Below are positions 9,774 through 18,185 of a stretch of 64,000 bases of DNA, piece after piece. The stretch comes from Pyxidicoccus caerfyrddinensis (GTDB lineage: Bacteria; Myxococcota; Myxococcia; Myxococcales; Myxococcaceae), in contig NZ_JAAIYA010000035.1 of NCBI RefSeq assembly GCF_010894405.1, positions 35,803 to 99,802 on the forward strand, in the 5' to 3' direction. A program made the position numbers and the translations under genes. The stretch's first letter is position 1, and each line of letters opens with the position of its first letter. The notes under the pieces were generated by a model. It was not told the origin of the DNA. It saw only the letters and a program-made list of their open reading frames with translations, and did no database searches.

Positions 9774-9816
9774 GCGGTTTCCGCAAGAAGTCTATGCGCA
9801 AGGTGCGGTTTCCGCA
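9773..9816. promoter_or_regulatory. paired LysR-type operator elements
   Basis: The 13-mer TGCGGTTTCCGCA occurs exactly twice, at 9773-9785 and 9804-9816, start-to-start distance 31 bp (about three helical turns). Each copy is an interrupted palindrome (TGCGG, TTT, CCGCA) and fits the LysR consensus T-N11-A. They fill most of the gap between the LysR gene and the MFS gene; the first overlaps the LysR start codon, which suits negative autoregulation. Confidence 0.8.
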
Positions 9817-9843
9817 TGGCCTTCAGGGGCGTAGAGGTAGAGC

Positions 9844-11214
9844 ATGGATGGAAGCGGCTTGACGGTGGAGCCCCTGGCCAGCACGCGCCCGGGTACGGCG
9901 CGGCGGATGGCCACGGGCGCGGTGTTGCTGGCCCTGGTGGTCAGCGCCTTCGAGGGCACGGTGGTGACGAGCGCCATGCCCACCATCACCCGTGAGCTCG
10001 GCGGCCAGCAGCTCTACTCGTGGGTGTTCTCCGCCTTCCTCTTCGCCTCCACCGTGGGCGTGCTCATTTCCGGCAAGCTCGCGGACCGGCTGGGACGCCG
10101 GCCCGTCTTCTTCGCCGGCATGGGGTTGTTCCTCGTGGGCTCGGCCCTCTGCGGCCTGTCCGAGTCCGTGCCCATGCTCATCGCCTTCCGCGTGATGCAG
10201 GGCCTGGGAGCCGGCGCGCTCCAGCCCACCACGCTCACCATCAGCGCGGACCTCTACACGCTGCGCGAGCGCGCCGCCGTGCAGGGCCTCTTCACCGGTG
10301 CCTGGGCCGTGGGCAACAGCCTGGGTCCGCTCATCGGCGGCTGGCTGGTGATGCACGCCTCGTGGCGCTGGGTGTTCCTCGTCAACGTGCCGGTGGGGCT
10401 GTTCGCCGCAGCGCTCCTGTACCTCTCCTATCGAGACCCTCCGCGCCGCTCGGACGTGAAGCTGGACCGGTGGGGCCCGCTGCTGGCCGGCTCCACGGCG
10501 GCGATGCTCCTCTTCTCGCTCGAGCCCGGACATGCGGAGGCGCGGTGGCTGTGCGCGCTGGGCGCCGTGCTCGTGGGCGCGGTGCTGGTGCGCCAGCAGC
10601 GCGTGTCCGTGAATCCGCTGCTGCCGGCGGAGCTGCTGAAGGACCGCACCGTGTTGACTGGAGTGGCGGGCAGCATCGCGGGTGGCGCGCTGCTCTACAG
10701 CATGGCCGCGTGGGTGCCCTTGTGGATGACGGAGCAGGGCGGGCACACGCCTGTCGGCGCGGGCCTGGCGCTGCTGCCGATGCTGCTGGGCTGGTCCGTG
10801 GGCTCCACCTTCGGTGTGAAGCTGCTGGTGCGCGGCGGCATGCGCCTGAGCGCGGGCGTGAGCTTCGCGGTGGCGGCGGTGGGCGCCGGGTTCCTGGCGC
10901 TGTCCGCCGCGCTCGGCTGGGGCGTGCCCGCGGCGCTCGTGGGCCTGGGGATTCTGGGCCTGGGCCTGGGGCCGGCCGCGAGCACCTCGCTCATCGGCCC
11001 CCAGTCCCGCGCGCCGTGGCACCACCGTGGCATCGTCACGAGCAGCCTCTACGCGATGCGGCTGCTGGGTGGCTCGCTGTCGGTGGCCCTGCTGGCGCTG
11101 GCGCGCGGGCACTTCGCCGCGCAGTTCGCCATCGCCGCGGGGCTCACCGCCACCGCGGCCCTGGTGCTGGGCCTGTTCGCCCCTGGCAGGACGGAGCCGG
11201 CCGCAGGCGCATGA
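9844..11214 (+). CDS. MFS drug/metabolite exporter (DHA2/EmrB-QacA type)
   Basis: The protein has 456 residues and is hydrophobic throughout, with 12 to 14 predicted membrane helices. The DHA2-type helix-1 motif appears as SAFEGTVVTSAMPTI, motif A as GKLADRLGRRPVF between helices 2 and 3, and the antiporter motif region as GAWAVGNSLGPLIGGWL. It is expected to export drugs or metabolites by proton antiport across the inner membrane. It is divergent from a LysR regulator through the paired operator elements, so its expression is probably effector-inducible. The substrate is unknown. Confidence 0.93.
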   Translation: MDGSGLTVEPLASTRPGTARRMATGAVLLALVVSAFEGTVVTSAMPTITRELGGQQLYSWVFSAFLFASTVGVLISGKLADRLGRRPVFFAGMGLFLVGSALCGLSESVPMLIAFRVMQGLGAGALQPTTLTISADLYTLRERAAVQGLFTGAWAVGNSLGPLIGGWLVMHASWRWVFLVNVPVGLFAAALLYLSYRDPPRRSDVKLDRWGPLLAGSTAAMLLFSLEPGHAEARWLCALGAVLVGAVLVRQQRVSVNPLLPAELLKDRTVLTGVAGSIAGGALLYSMAAWVPLWMTEQGGHTPVGAGLALLPMLLGWSVGSTFGVKLLVRGGMRLSAGVSFAVAAVGAGFLALSAALGWGVPAALVGLGILGLGLGPAASTSLIGPQSRAPWHHRGIVTSSLYAMRLLGGSLSVALLALARGHFAAQFAIAAGLTATAALVLGLFAPGRTEPAAGA

Positions 11215-11220
11215 GGCGCG

Positions 11221-11252
11221 AGGGCCGGCAGGTGTCACCTCCCGCCGGCCCT
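11221..11252. terminator. bidirectional terminator-like hairpin
   Basis: AGGGCCGGC at 11221-11229 pairs perfectly with GCCGGCCCT at 11244-11252. The intervening segment is itself a small palindrome (AGGTG-T-CACCT). It lies in the 45-bp gap between the convergent stops of the MFS gene and the lipoprotein gene. Confidence 0.7.
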
Positions 11253-11259
11253 GGATGGC

Positions 11260-12948
11260 TCAGGCCGTGCTCTCGGGGACGCTGAGCAGCCCGCAGAGCG
11301 CCGCCGCGCGGCTGACGCTGAAGCGGTCGTTGAGCATCAGCGGCCGCTTCCCCACCGCGTACCCTTCCGAGACGAGGGACTCCACGATGAGGGAGTAGTG
11401 GGCGCCCGGCTGCAGGACTCCAGGCGGCAGCCGGACGGAGGTGGCGCCGCCATCCACGTAGAGCTGCAGGGTGGGGATGGGGAACGGGGAGCCCGGGTCC
11501 TCCAACTCCAGTCGCTGGAGCCTCAGCAGGTAGACGTCCGGCGCTCCGTCCGAGGGCGGCTGCCACCCGATGACATGCGCCCCGGCCTCCAGCGTGCGCG
11601 AGCTGTAGGCCTCCGTTCCGTCGATGGTGAGGTCGCGCGGCGGCCGGGTGCGGGGAAGGAGCGGCCCGTCCGCGAGCCGCGCGGGCCGGTCCTGCACGAA
11701 GGTGGAGGCCGTGAGGGTGAAGGTCATTCCGTCAGGCGTCCGCACGGGCACGGCGAAGGTCGTGGCGGCCCGGGCCACCGCGCCCGTATGGGTATGCGAG
11801 GGATTGCCATAGACAATCGTGCCCGCGAGGCCATCCGGTCCGTCGTGCGGAACGCCCAGGCTCATCAGCTCGCCCGGGAATCCCATCCAGCCCTCGGTGG
11901 AGGACTCAGGCGAAGCCGGCCGCATGGAGAACCGGGACGTCGCGGGGACGGCGTCAGGATGCACGTCGGCCGCGAGGGACGTGAAGGCGGAGAGCCTCCA
12001 GTCCAACGGCAGCTCCCGCAGGGGCAGCGGCTGGAGCCGGCCCTCGAGGTCGAGGGTGAGGCTGCCGTCATGGGAGAACGGCGGCAGGTGGAGGGCGCGC
12101 ACCGCCGTGAGGTAGCGCTGGACGCCGCCGCCGGGCAGGGCGCACAGCTCGCGCGGCGACTGCTGCACCACGCGGGCCCGGTCGCCACGCTCCTTCTCGA
12201 ACATGGGCACTCGGGCGGGCTGGAGCTCCTCGAACGCCGCGGTCGCTCCCTCGAACATGTCGTAGAGGACCAGGGATGTCCCGAAGCCGAGCTGCTCGGA
12301 GACGAGCTGCAGGTCGGAGAAGGGCGGGACCTGCCGGCCCTCCAGGCCGCTGAAGCGGTCATGCCAGGGCTCGAGGTTGCCCAGGCTCACGCGCAGTGAC
12401 GACTCGAAGTCCAGGTCCACGATGTCGTCCCGGAGCGGCTGGTTGAAGCCCAGGTCCACCTCGCGCGCGGCGGTGACGAGGATGTTGTGGCCGTCCTTCA
12501 GGTAGTAGACGCCCGGAGGCACGTACGGGAACACGTACTCGCCTGGTGCCCCGGGCGCTCCGGGTATGGGGACGAAGGAATCTCCCTCCAGGACGAAGAG
12601 CTCCAGTGCTCCCGGCGGGAAGTTCCAGGGTTGCTCCTCCTCGTCGTCCGTCGACAGGTCTCGCCGGTAGCTCGTGACGCGGACCGCGTTGGGGTCCGGC
12701 GCTTCGCTGTCGGCCGCTCCCTCCGTCTCGAAGGGGTCACCGTCAGGGACGGAGTCGTTCGGCTCCTCTCCGGTGTCGCGGCCCGCGTTGAACGCGTCCG
12801 GGTCCGTGTCGCCACCCGGGGCCGATTCGCTCGTGTCTCCTGCCTCCAGGGCCCCGGCGACTCCGGCCGTTGGAAGCTCGGCCGCGGAGCAGCCCGTGCC
12901 GGTGAGGCACAGGAACAGCGCCATCAACAGCAAACGCCAGAACGGCAT
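11260..12948 (-). CDS. large secreted lipoprotein, function unknown
   Basis: The protein has 562 residues from ATG at 12948, preceded by GAGGAGACC. It has a lipoprotein signal with lipobox LTGTGC (Cys20). Residues 25-100 are acidic and low in complexity (Asp/Glu/Pro/Gly-rich), a typical tether. A later GVYYLKDGHNILVT segment resembles the end of a beta-sandwich unit found in other myxobacterial surface proteins, and the last 110 residues contain an Ig/FN3-like strand pattern (VIGWQPPSDGAPDVYLL). No catalytic motif is seen. I do not recognise the family; an outer-membrane or surface role is inferred from the signal only. Confidence 0.8.
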   Translation of the reverse strand: MPFWRLLLMALFLCLTGTGCSAAELPTAGVAGALEAGDTSESAPGGDTDPDAFNAGRDTGEEPNDSVPDGDPFETEGAADSEAPDPNAVRVTSYRRDLSTDDEEEQPWNFPPGALELFVLEGDSFVPIPGAPGAPGEYVFPYVPPGVYYLKDGHNILVTAAREVDLGFNQPLRDDIVDLDFESSLRVSLGNLEPWHDRFSGLEGRQVPPFSDLQLVSEQLGFGTSLVLYDMFEGATAAFEELQPARVPMFEKERGDRARVVQQSPRELCALPGGGVQRYLTAVRALHLPPFSHDGSLTLDLEGRLQPLPLRELPLDWRLSAFTSLAADVHPDAVPATSRFSMRPASPESSTEGWMGFPGELMSLGVPHDGPDGLAGTIVYGNPSHTHTGAVARAATTFAVPVRTPDGMTFTLTASTFVQDRPARLADGPLLPRTRPPRDLTIDGTEAYSSRTLEAGAHVIGWQPPSDGAPDVYLLRLQRLELEDPGSPFPIPTLQLYVDGGATSVRLPPGVLQPGAHYSLIVESLVSEGYAVGKRPLMLNDRFSVSRAAALCGLLSVPESTA

Positions 12949-13227
12949 GGTCTCCTCGGTCCAACGTCCCGGCTTCGGCCGCGAGGCCGTCGCGGGGTTT
13001 GGCTCCCAGCAGGGGGACTCTACAAACTCCCTTTCGCGCGGGAAGGGCGGGCGAGCGACCCGCCATGGGCCTGTGCGTGCATCCTTCCGCGCGGGAGCGT
13101 GCACCGCGCTGCACAGTCGCTGCACGCCCCGCCGTGCAAGTGCGCCTGATGCCTCGCGTCATGCGGTGGCAGGGCGGCTGCATTCAGGGCTCCTCCGTAC
13201 GCCGAGGCCTGGCGCTGGAGGAACCCG

Positions 13228-13932
13228 ATGCACACGACGACGACGACGAAGTGGGACACGAAGGTACTGGGGGGCGTGGGAGGCGCCCTGCTGCTCCTGG
13301 CGGTGATGTTCCTCTGGCGCGACCTGCAGGTTCCGCGCGAGCTGCTGCTCGCGGTGGCCGCCGTGGGGGCGGCGGGGCTGGCGTTCCTCCACGTGCCCAA
13401 CACGCGCGGGCTCCTGGGCCCCGTCGCCGTGCTCGTCTGCGCCGGGGCTGGAGGTCTCTGGTACGCGGCGACGAAGCAGGAGCTCCTGCTCGTGGGACTG
13501 GCCCTGACGCTCGCCGTCGCCGCCGTGACGGTGTGGCGTTCGCACACCCGGGAGGGTGATGAGCCTGACCGCGTCCGGGATGTCTTCACCTGGTACGGCC
13601 TCACCGCCGCGGCCGTCGCCGCGTCGTGGGCCTTCTACTTCCACTTCCTCACGCTCGGCATCGCCGAGGACAACGTGGCCCGCCGGCTGGTGCTCACGTT
13701 GGGGTGGCTGGTGGTGGGCGTGGCCCTGGTGCTCATGGCCCGCCAGCGTGGCACGCCCGTCATGCGCGACGCGGGCTTCGCCTTCGTGGGCATCGCCGTG
13801 GGCAAGGCGCTCCTCTATGACACCGTGAATCTCCACGGCTCGCTGCGCGTGGTGGGCCTGGCCGCCGCGGGCGCGCTGATGGTGGGCGCGGCCTTGTGGT
13901 CCTCGCGTGCGTCCGAGTCCCGGAGCGCGTGA
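13228..13932 (+). CDS. multi-pass membrane protein (DUF2339-like)
   Basis: The protein has 234 residues and about seven hydrophobic helices. The ATG at 13228 has GGAGG nine bases upstream. The final part (GKALLYD, then LRVVGLAAAGALMVG) resembles the C-terminal end of DUF2339 membrane proteins, but the long N-terminal part of that family is missing. It is one base upstream of the next gene, so the pair is an operon. No charged active-site pattern is visible within the helices. Function is unknown; the DUF2339 similarity is a by-eye judgement. Confidence 0.75.
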   Translation: MHTTTTTKWDTKVLGGVGGALLLLAVMFLWRDLQVPRELLLAVAAVGAAGLAFLHVPNTRGLLGPVAVLVCAGAGGLWYAATKQELLLVGLALTLAVAAVTVWRSHTREGDEPDRVRDVFTWYGLTAAAVAASWAFYFHFLTLGIAEDNVARRLVLTLGWLVVGVALVLMARQRGTPVMRDAGFAFVGIAVGKALLYDTVNLHGSLRVVGLAAAGALMVGAALWSSRASESRSA

Positions 13933-13933
13933 C

Positions 13934-14605
13934 ATGAGCGCCCTCTTCTCCGTCACCAGCGCGCTGTGGCTGGCCATGGCCCCGGCGGGGACGTGCTGGC
14001 TGCCCACCGACCAGACCGCGGGCTGGAAGCGCGTGGAGCTGCCCGAGGAAGCGCCCGCGCTCGCCGCCCCCGAGGACGTGGACCAGTTCCGCGTGGGCGA
14101 GCCCGCGCGACTGCTGGAGTCCGACTCGAAGGTATACGTCGGCGCCACCAGTCCGAAGCCCGGGCGCATGGCCTATATGTTCCGCGTCCCGCCCGGCACC
14201 ACGCGCCTGGAGATGTCCTTCCTGGAGCCGCTGCACGGGGCGAAGGTGGACGCCACCGCGTCCGCCGGGGCCCGCACCTTCCCGCTGCTGAGCGAGCGGC
14301 GGCAGGCGGGGGCGTCACTCGTGCTGGACTGGTACGCGGCGGACGTAGACGGCGTGGTGGTGGAGGTCCATCACCACCTGCGCGAGCGGCCCGTGGTGCG
14401 CTCGTGGCGCACGGGGCGCAACGTCTGGCCGGAGCGGGAGGTCTCCGTGCCCGCGGCCTTCAAGGCCCCGCGCGCGCTCTACTTCCTCCACCCGGGCGGC
14501 GGGCGCTACATCACCCTGTGCCAGTCTCCGGGCCGTACGCTCACGCTGGCGAGCTGGCCCGCTGAAGGCGCGCCCGCGGCCGTGTCACTCACGCGGGCGC
14601 CTTGA
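13934..14605 (+). CDS. exported hypothetical protein (DUF3999-like position)
   Basis: The protein has 223 residues starting one base after the stop of the membrane protein gene. It has a short signal-like N-terminus (SALFSVTSALWLAMAPAGTC); the Cys could be a lipobox Cys but the preceding residues are not ideal. The rest is a beta-rich soluble domain (FRVPPGTTRLEMSFLEPL, VDGVVVEVHHHL). Genes for DUF2339-like membrane proteins are often paired with exported DUF3999-type proteins, which fits the position, but I cannot confirm that family from sequence. The 3' end overlaps the convergent kinase gene by 17 bp. Confidence 0.75.
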   Translation: MSALFSVTSALWLAMAPAGTCWLPTDQTAGWKRVELPEEAPALAAPEDVDQFRVGEPARLLESDSKVYVGATSPKPGRMAYMFRVPPGTTRLEMSFLEPLHGAKVDATASAGARTFPLLSERRQAGASLVLDWYAADVDGVVVEVHHHLRERPVVRSWRTGRNVWPEREVSVPAAFKAPRALYFLHPGGGRYITLCQSPGRTLTLASWPAEGAPAAVSLTRAP

Positions 14606-15758
14606 GTAGCACCCACGGCCACAGCTTCCCCAGCGCGGCGCGCAGCGAGGCCGCGTCGGGGAAGCGGTCTCCGGGCCGCTTCTCCAGGAGCTTCAGCACG
14701 ATGTGCTCGAAGGGCTCCGGCAGGTCGGGGCTCAGCGTGCGCGGCGGCACCGGGGCCTGCTGTACGTGCAGGAACATCAGCGGCACCGGCTGCTCGTGAC
14801 GGAAGGGGAGCTGCCCGGTTAGCAGCTCGTAGGCCACCACGCCCAGCGCGTACAGGTCCGTGGCGGGGGACACCGGAGGGCTGCCCATCACCTGCTCGGG
14901 CGCCATGTACTCCGGCGTGCCGAGCACCGCGCCCTGCGCCGTGGCGCCCGCGACGTGCGTGCTCTTGGCGAGGCCGAAGTCCATCAGCTTCAGCACGCCG
15001 GTGCGGGTGATGAAGAGGTTGGCGGGCTTCACGTCGCGGTGGAGCACACCGCGCCCGTGCGCGTGCTCCAGCGCCACCGTGGCGTGGGTGAGCCAGCGCA
15101 GGGCCTCGGCGCGGGTGGCGCGCCGCTCGGCCAGCAGTTGCCGGAGGTCCGAGCCCTCCAGCAACTCCATGGTGAGGTAGTGCCGCTCACCGTCCACGCC
15201 GGCATCGAAGACGCGGAGGATGTTGATGTGCTCCAGCGCCCGTACGTGCTCCACCTCCTGGTGGAAGCGCGCCACCAGGGCGTCGTGGGCGTGGGGCACC
15301 GCGAGGACCTTCAGCGCCACGCGCAGGTCCTGCCGCAGGTCGGTGGCCTCGTACACCGTGGCGCTGCCTCCGGCGCCCAGCCACCGCTCCACGCGGTAGC
15401 GCCCCGCCACCACCTGGCCCGGCATCAGCCCCCGCACCATGGGCGACGGGGGAAGTGGCGTCACCACGCCCTGCAGCAGCGTGCCGTGCGGCGACACCGG
15501 CGTCAGCGGACGCAGCGTTTCGCCGAGCGACAACGCGGGAGGGGGCGTCACCGGCCGCAACAGCTCCTCGGGTGGCGTCGCGCCGGGCTTCAGCGCGGAG
15601 GCGCGCTCCGGCGGCATCGCGGCGGGCATCCGCGCGCGCGCCGCCACCGCCGGCTCCCCGGGCGCCACCGCGGCGGGCCTCCGCTCCGTCCCCGTCCGCT
15701 CCACGGCGCCGCCGAGGTACGCCACGTCGCCGGGCTCGTCATCGTTCGGGTGCACCAC
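14589..15758 (-). CDS. Hanks-type serine/threonine protein kinase
   Basis: The protein has 389 residues. The start is GTG at 15758 with GGGAG upstream; a second GTG follows directly. Residues 1-115 are a Pro/Ala-rich linker. The kinase domain runs from about 118 to 385: glycine loop LGAGGSATVYEA, VAIK-type lysine in VALKVL, catalytic HRDVKPANL at about 239, DFGLAK, activation-segment GTPEYMAPEQ, and the APE-type helix. All catalytic residues are present. There is no membrane helix or C-terminal sensor, so it is a soluble kinase. It lies 15 bp after the diiron MBL-fold gene on the same strand, suggesting a shared signalling role. Confidence 0.95.
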   Translation of the reverse strand: MVHPNDDEPGDVAYLGGAVERTGTERRPAAVAPGEPAVAARARMPAAMPPERASALKPGATPPEELLRPVTPPPALSLGETLRPLTPVSPHGTLLQGVVTPLPPSPMVRGLMPGQVVAGRYRVERWLGAGGSATVYEATDLRQDLRVALKVLAVPHAHDALVARFHQEVEHVRALEHINILRVFDAGVDGERHYLTMELLEGSDLRQLLAERRATRAEALRWLTHATVALEHAHGRGVLHRDVKPANLFITRTGVLKLMDFGLAKSTHVAGATAQGAVLGTPEYMAPEQVMGSPPVSPATDLYALGVVAYELLTGQLPFRHEQPVPLMFLHVQQAPVPPRTLSPDLPEPFEHIVLKLLEKRPGDRFPDAASLRAALGKLWPWVLLKAPA

Positions 15759-15773
15759 GCGGGGCTCCCGGGC

Positions 15774-16925
15774 TCAGGTGTCGAGCAGCGACACGTGGGA
15801 CACGGCCCCCGCGCCCTCGAGGTCCAGGTGCGGGGTGGGCAGGTTGTACTCGGCGGCGGCGCTGGTGGCCTCGACGATGATGGGGCCCGCGATTTCCGGC
15901 GGCTCGCCATGGCACAGCAGGTCCACCACGTGCTCCAGCGTCCACTTGCCCATCCGGCCCACCACCAGCCGCTTGCCGTCGTACTGCGCCGTGTCCGCCA
16001 GCTCCTTGCTCGCCGCCAGCTTCGCGTCCACCGAGCCGCCCAGATAGCCGCGCGCCAGCACCAGCACCCGCTCCACCACCGCGTTCCACGCCTGGAGATG
16101 GGTGCGGTCCTGCGCCTCGTCCATGATGTCCAGCCCCACCTGCAGGCGCTCCATCCGCTCCAGGAACTGCTGCACCAGCGGCCCGCGGATGATGCGGCCG
16201 TGCTGCGGCGCAATCATCTCCACCGCGGGCGTCAGCTTGCGGATGGCCGCCACCGCGCGCACCAGCGCCGCATTCACCGGCATGTAGATTTGGTGAAAGG
16301 CGCGAATGCCAGACCAGTCGGACTCGTCCGCCCACAGGCCCTTCGCGTTGGAGTCGGTGAGTCCGCCGAAGAGGTCGCCGGTGAAGAGCACCCGCGTCTG
16401 CAAGTCGTAGAGCATCACCGCGCCCCGGAAGTGGCAGAAGGGCGAGGGCACCGGCAGCAGCTTGTGCCCGGTGGGCACGCTCAGCCCCTGCGCGAACTTC
16501 TCCGTGGGGATGAAGCGGTGGCGCGGCAGGTTCTGGTGGACGATGAGCCGCCACGTGTCCTCCGTGCAGAGGATGCCCGCGCGGGGCGCGTAGCGCGCGG
16601 AGATGAGGCTCGCCGACGAGCCCACGTCCGGGTCCTGGTGGTTGATGAACATCGCCGACAGCCGGTCCATCCCACCAATCAGCGACGTCACCTTGGTGTG
16701 GATGGTGGAGAAGTCGCTGCTGGAGCCCGGGTCGATGAGGAGGTTGAACTCGGTCTGCCGCTGCGTCTTCGTGTCGGCGCCCTTGAAGCGGCGCAGGTAC
16801 GGGTTGGCGAAGAAGATGGCTCCAGGCTCTCGCTTGCCCACCCAGAACGTCTCGGGGGCAATCTCCACCGGAGCGAGACGGAGGTCGGGCGACGGGCTCG
16901 GGACGGGGGCAACGGTGCTGCTCAT
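15774..16925 (-). CDS. diiron metallo-beta-lactamase-fold protein (ODP/flavodiiron-like)
   Basis: The protein has 383 residues from ATG at 16925 (AGGA upstream; an ATG at 16961 is also possible). The N-terminal 260 residues have the flavodiiron/ODP form of the MBL fold: INHQDPDVGS, where the metal motif is HxDxD, a further His in SPFCHFRG, Asp in LFTGDLFGG, and His in APQHGRII. There is no flavodoxin domain, so it resembles stand-alone oxygen-binding diiron proteins. The C-terminal 120 residues form an extra helical region plus a short tail. Likely role: O2 or NO binding or reduction. It precedes and probably shares a transcript with the Ser/Thr kinase. Confidence 0.82.
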   Translation of the reverse strand: MSSTVAPVPSPSPDLRLAPVEIAPETFWVGKREPGAIFFANPYLRRFKGADTKTQRQTEFNLLIDPGSSSDFSTIHTKVTSLIGGMDRLSAMFINHQDPDVGSSASLISARYAPRAGILCTEDTWRLIVHQNLPRHRFIPTEKFAQGLSVPTGHKLLPVPSPFCHFRGAVMLYDLQTRVLFTGDLFGGLTDSNAKGLWADESDWSGIRAFHQIYMPVNAALVRAVAAIRKLTPAVEMIAPQHGRIIRGPLVQQFLERMERLQVGLDIMDEAQDRTHLQAWNAVVERVLVLARGYLGGSVDAKLAASKELADTAQYDGKRLVVGRMGKWTLEHVVDLLCHGEPPEIAGPIIVEATSAAAEYNLPTPHLDLEGAGAVSHVSLLDT

Positions 16926-17077
16926 GGGCTCGGCGTTCCTTCGCGGGGGGAAAGAAGTCACCGGGCCCCTAGCAAGCCGCGCGCCGCCCGTGACGCGCCA
17001 GGACGGGACACACTCCGCCCCGGGAGGGCGCAGTTCCTGCGTTCCCCCGCGAAACGGCGCATCCCGTGCGCGGCCCG

Positions 17078-17380
17078 CTACTGCTCGAGCGGCGGCTGCA
17101 GCGTGCCGAAGCGCTCGATGCCCTGGTCCACCGCGGCGCGCACCGCGTGCAGCACGGCGTCATCCGTGAGCTGCCGCACCAGCACCAGGCGCGTGGCGAG
17201 GAGCGACGGCGCGTCCGCCAGCTGCCGCTGGAGCGAGTCCAGCGGCACCAGCGTCAGGGTGAAGCCCCGGCCGTCGCGAAGTCGCACCACCACGTCCAGC
17301 CCGTCCCGCTGCGACAGCTCCGGGTCGTCCGCGACGAGGATGGAGGCCACCCGGGCATCTCCCGAATCCATGGACCGCAT
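17078..17380 (-). CDS. small hypothetical protein, 100 aa
   Basis: The ATG at 17380 has GGAGGG six bases upstream and is preferred over upstream in-frame starts that would extend into a low-complexity frame. The product (MRSMDSGDARVASILVADD at its start) has no signal or membrane segment and alternates helix and strand: DVVVRLRDGRGFTLTLVPL followed by helical stretches LATRLVLVRQL and LHAVRAAVDQGI. I do not recognise the family. It is divergent from the YqaA-type gene. Confidence 0.65.
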   Translation of the reverse strand: MRSMDSGDARVASILVADDPELSQRDGLDVVVRLRDGRGFTLTLVPLDSLQRQLADAPSLLATRLVLVRQLTDDAVLHAVRAAVDQGIERFGTLQPPLEQ

Positions 17381-17549
17381 GCACCCTCCACCATGACAGG
17401 GGCCTGGTACGGGCCCTCGCGCAGCATGAGCACCGGTGTAGGCAGGCGGGCAACCCGGCGCACGGGCCGGTTGCTCGGGAACGGACGGTGGGATGCCCAC
17501 CCGCACGTGGCGGGGGCATGGCAGAGTCGGCGCCCTCCGTCCGCCCTCC

Positions 17550-18020
17550 ATGCCCGACCCGTCGACACTCTCCGCCTGGGGGCTTCCGGGCCTCTTCCTC
17601 GTCGCCATGCTCGCGGGTTCGGTGGTTCCCGTTCCCTCGGAGGCCGCGCTCGCCGCGCTCATCTACGGCGGCACGCCTCCGGTGATGGCCGTCTGCGTGG
17701 CCACTGTCGGCAACGTGCTGGGCGCGCTCTCGCTGTACGCGCTGGGCCGGTGGGTGGCGGCCGGGGGCGGCGGGCCGCTGGGCCGGTGGTATGCGCGGCG
17801 GCGCGCGAAGGAAGGCCCGCGCATGGAGCGCATCGAGGCGCGTGTGCGCACCTGGGGCGCGCCCGCGCTGGTCATGTCGTGGATGCCGGTGGTGGGTGAC
17901 GCGTTCGTCATCGCCGGGGGCATGCTCGGCGTCCGGCCGCTGCCGTTCATCCTCTTCGTCACACTCGGAAAAGGGCTGCGCTACCTCTTCGTCGCGCTCT
18001 CCACGGCCGCGGCGATGTAG
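17550..18020 (+). CDS. YqaA/DedA-family membrane protein (VTT domain)
   Basis: The protein has 156 residues from ATG at 17550. It shows the small DedA/YqaA form: a re-entrant first segment AGSVVPVPSEAALAALIYGG with the acidic residue after the VP-P motif, a basic loop YARRRAKEGPRMERIE, and VVGDAFVIAGGMLG, which is the second re-entrant part. Family members act in inner-membrane lipid scrambling or cation-dependent envelope homeostasis. It appears to be transcribed alone. There is no strong ribosome site, so the start is less certain than the gene. Confidence 0.85.
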   Translation: MPDPSTLSAWGLPGLFLVAMLAGSVVPVPSEAALAALIYGGTPPVMAVCVATVGNVLGALSLYALGRWVAAGGGGPLGRWYARRRAKEGPRMERIEARVRTWGAPALVMSWMPVVGDAFVIAGGMLGVRPLPFILFVTLGKGLRYLFVALSTAAAM

Positions 18021-18185
18021 CAATTGTTTCGATATATTTTTCACCCAGGTTTTACGCGACGCTGTCGGGAATTCCCTCGATAAACGAGACTGGTGCCGCG
18101 CGTGCCCTTGCGCGCGTGAAGCACTGTTCAGGTGTCTCCCCCGACTCCCCTTACTCGCTCCTTCCCAGGAGCAGGATTGGACAGC
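18021..18185 (+). promoter_or_regulatory. AT-rich leader of the secreted nuclease gene
   Basis: The stretch from about 18021 to 18085 is strikingly AT-rich for this genome (TTGTTTCGATATATTTTTC near 18024-18042, GTTTTACGCG, GATAAACGAG). It most likely carries the promoter of the gene starting at 18186. I cannot place the -35/-10 pair with confidence. Confidence 0.45.

Noticed and set aside
11398..12399. Long plus-strand ORF opposite the large lipoprotein
   Set aside because: Arg/Gly/His-rich shadow of the minus-strand gene, with no start signal and no family features.
14955..17396. An 813-residue plus-strand ORF across the kinase and MBL genes
   Set aside because: Arg/His/Val-rich antisense shadow; both genes beneath it have full catalytic motifs.
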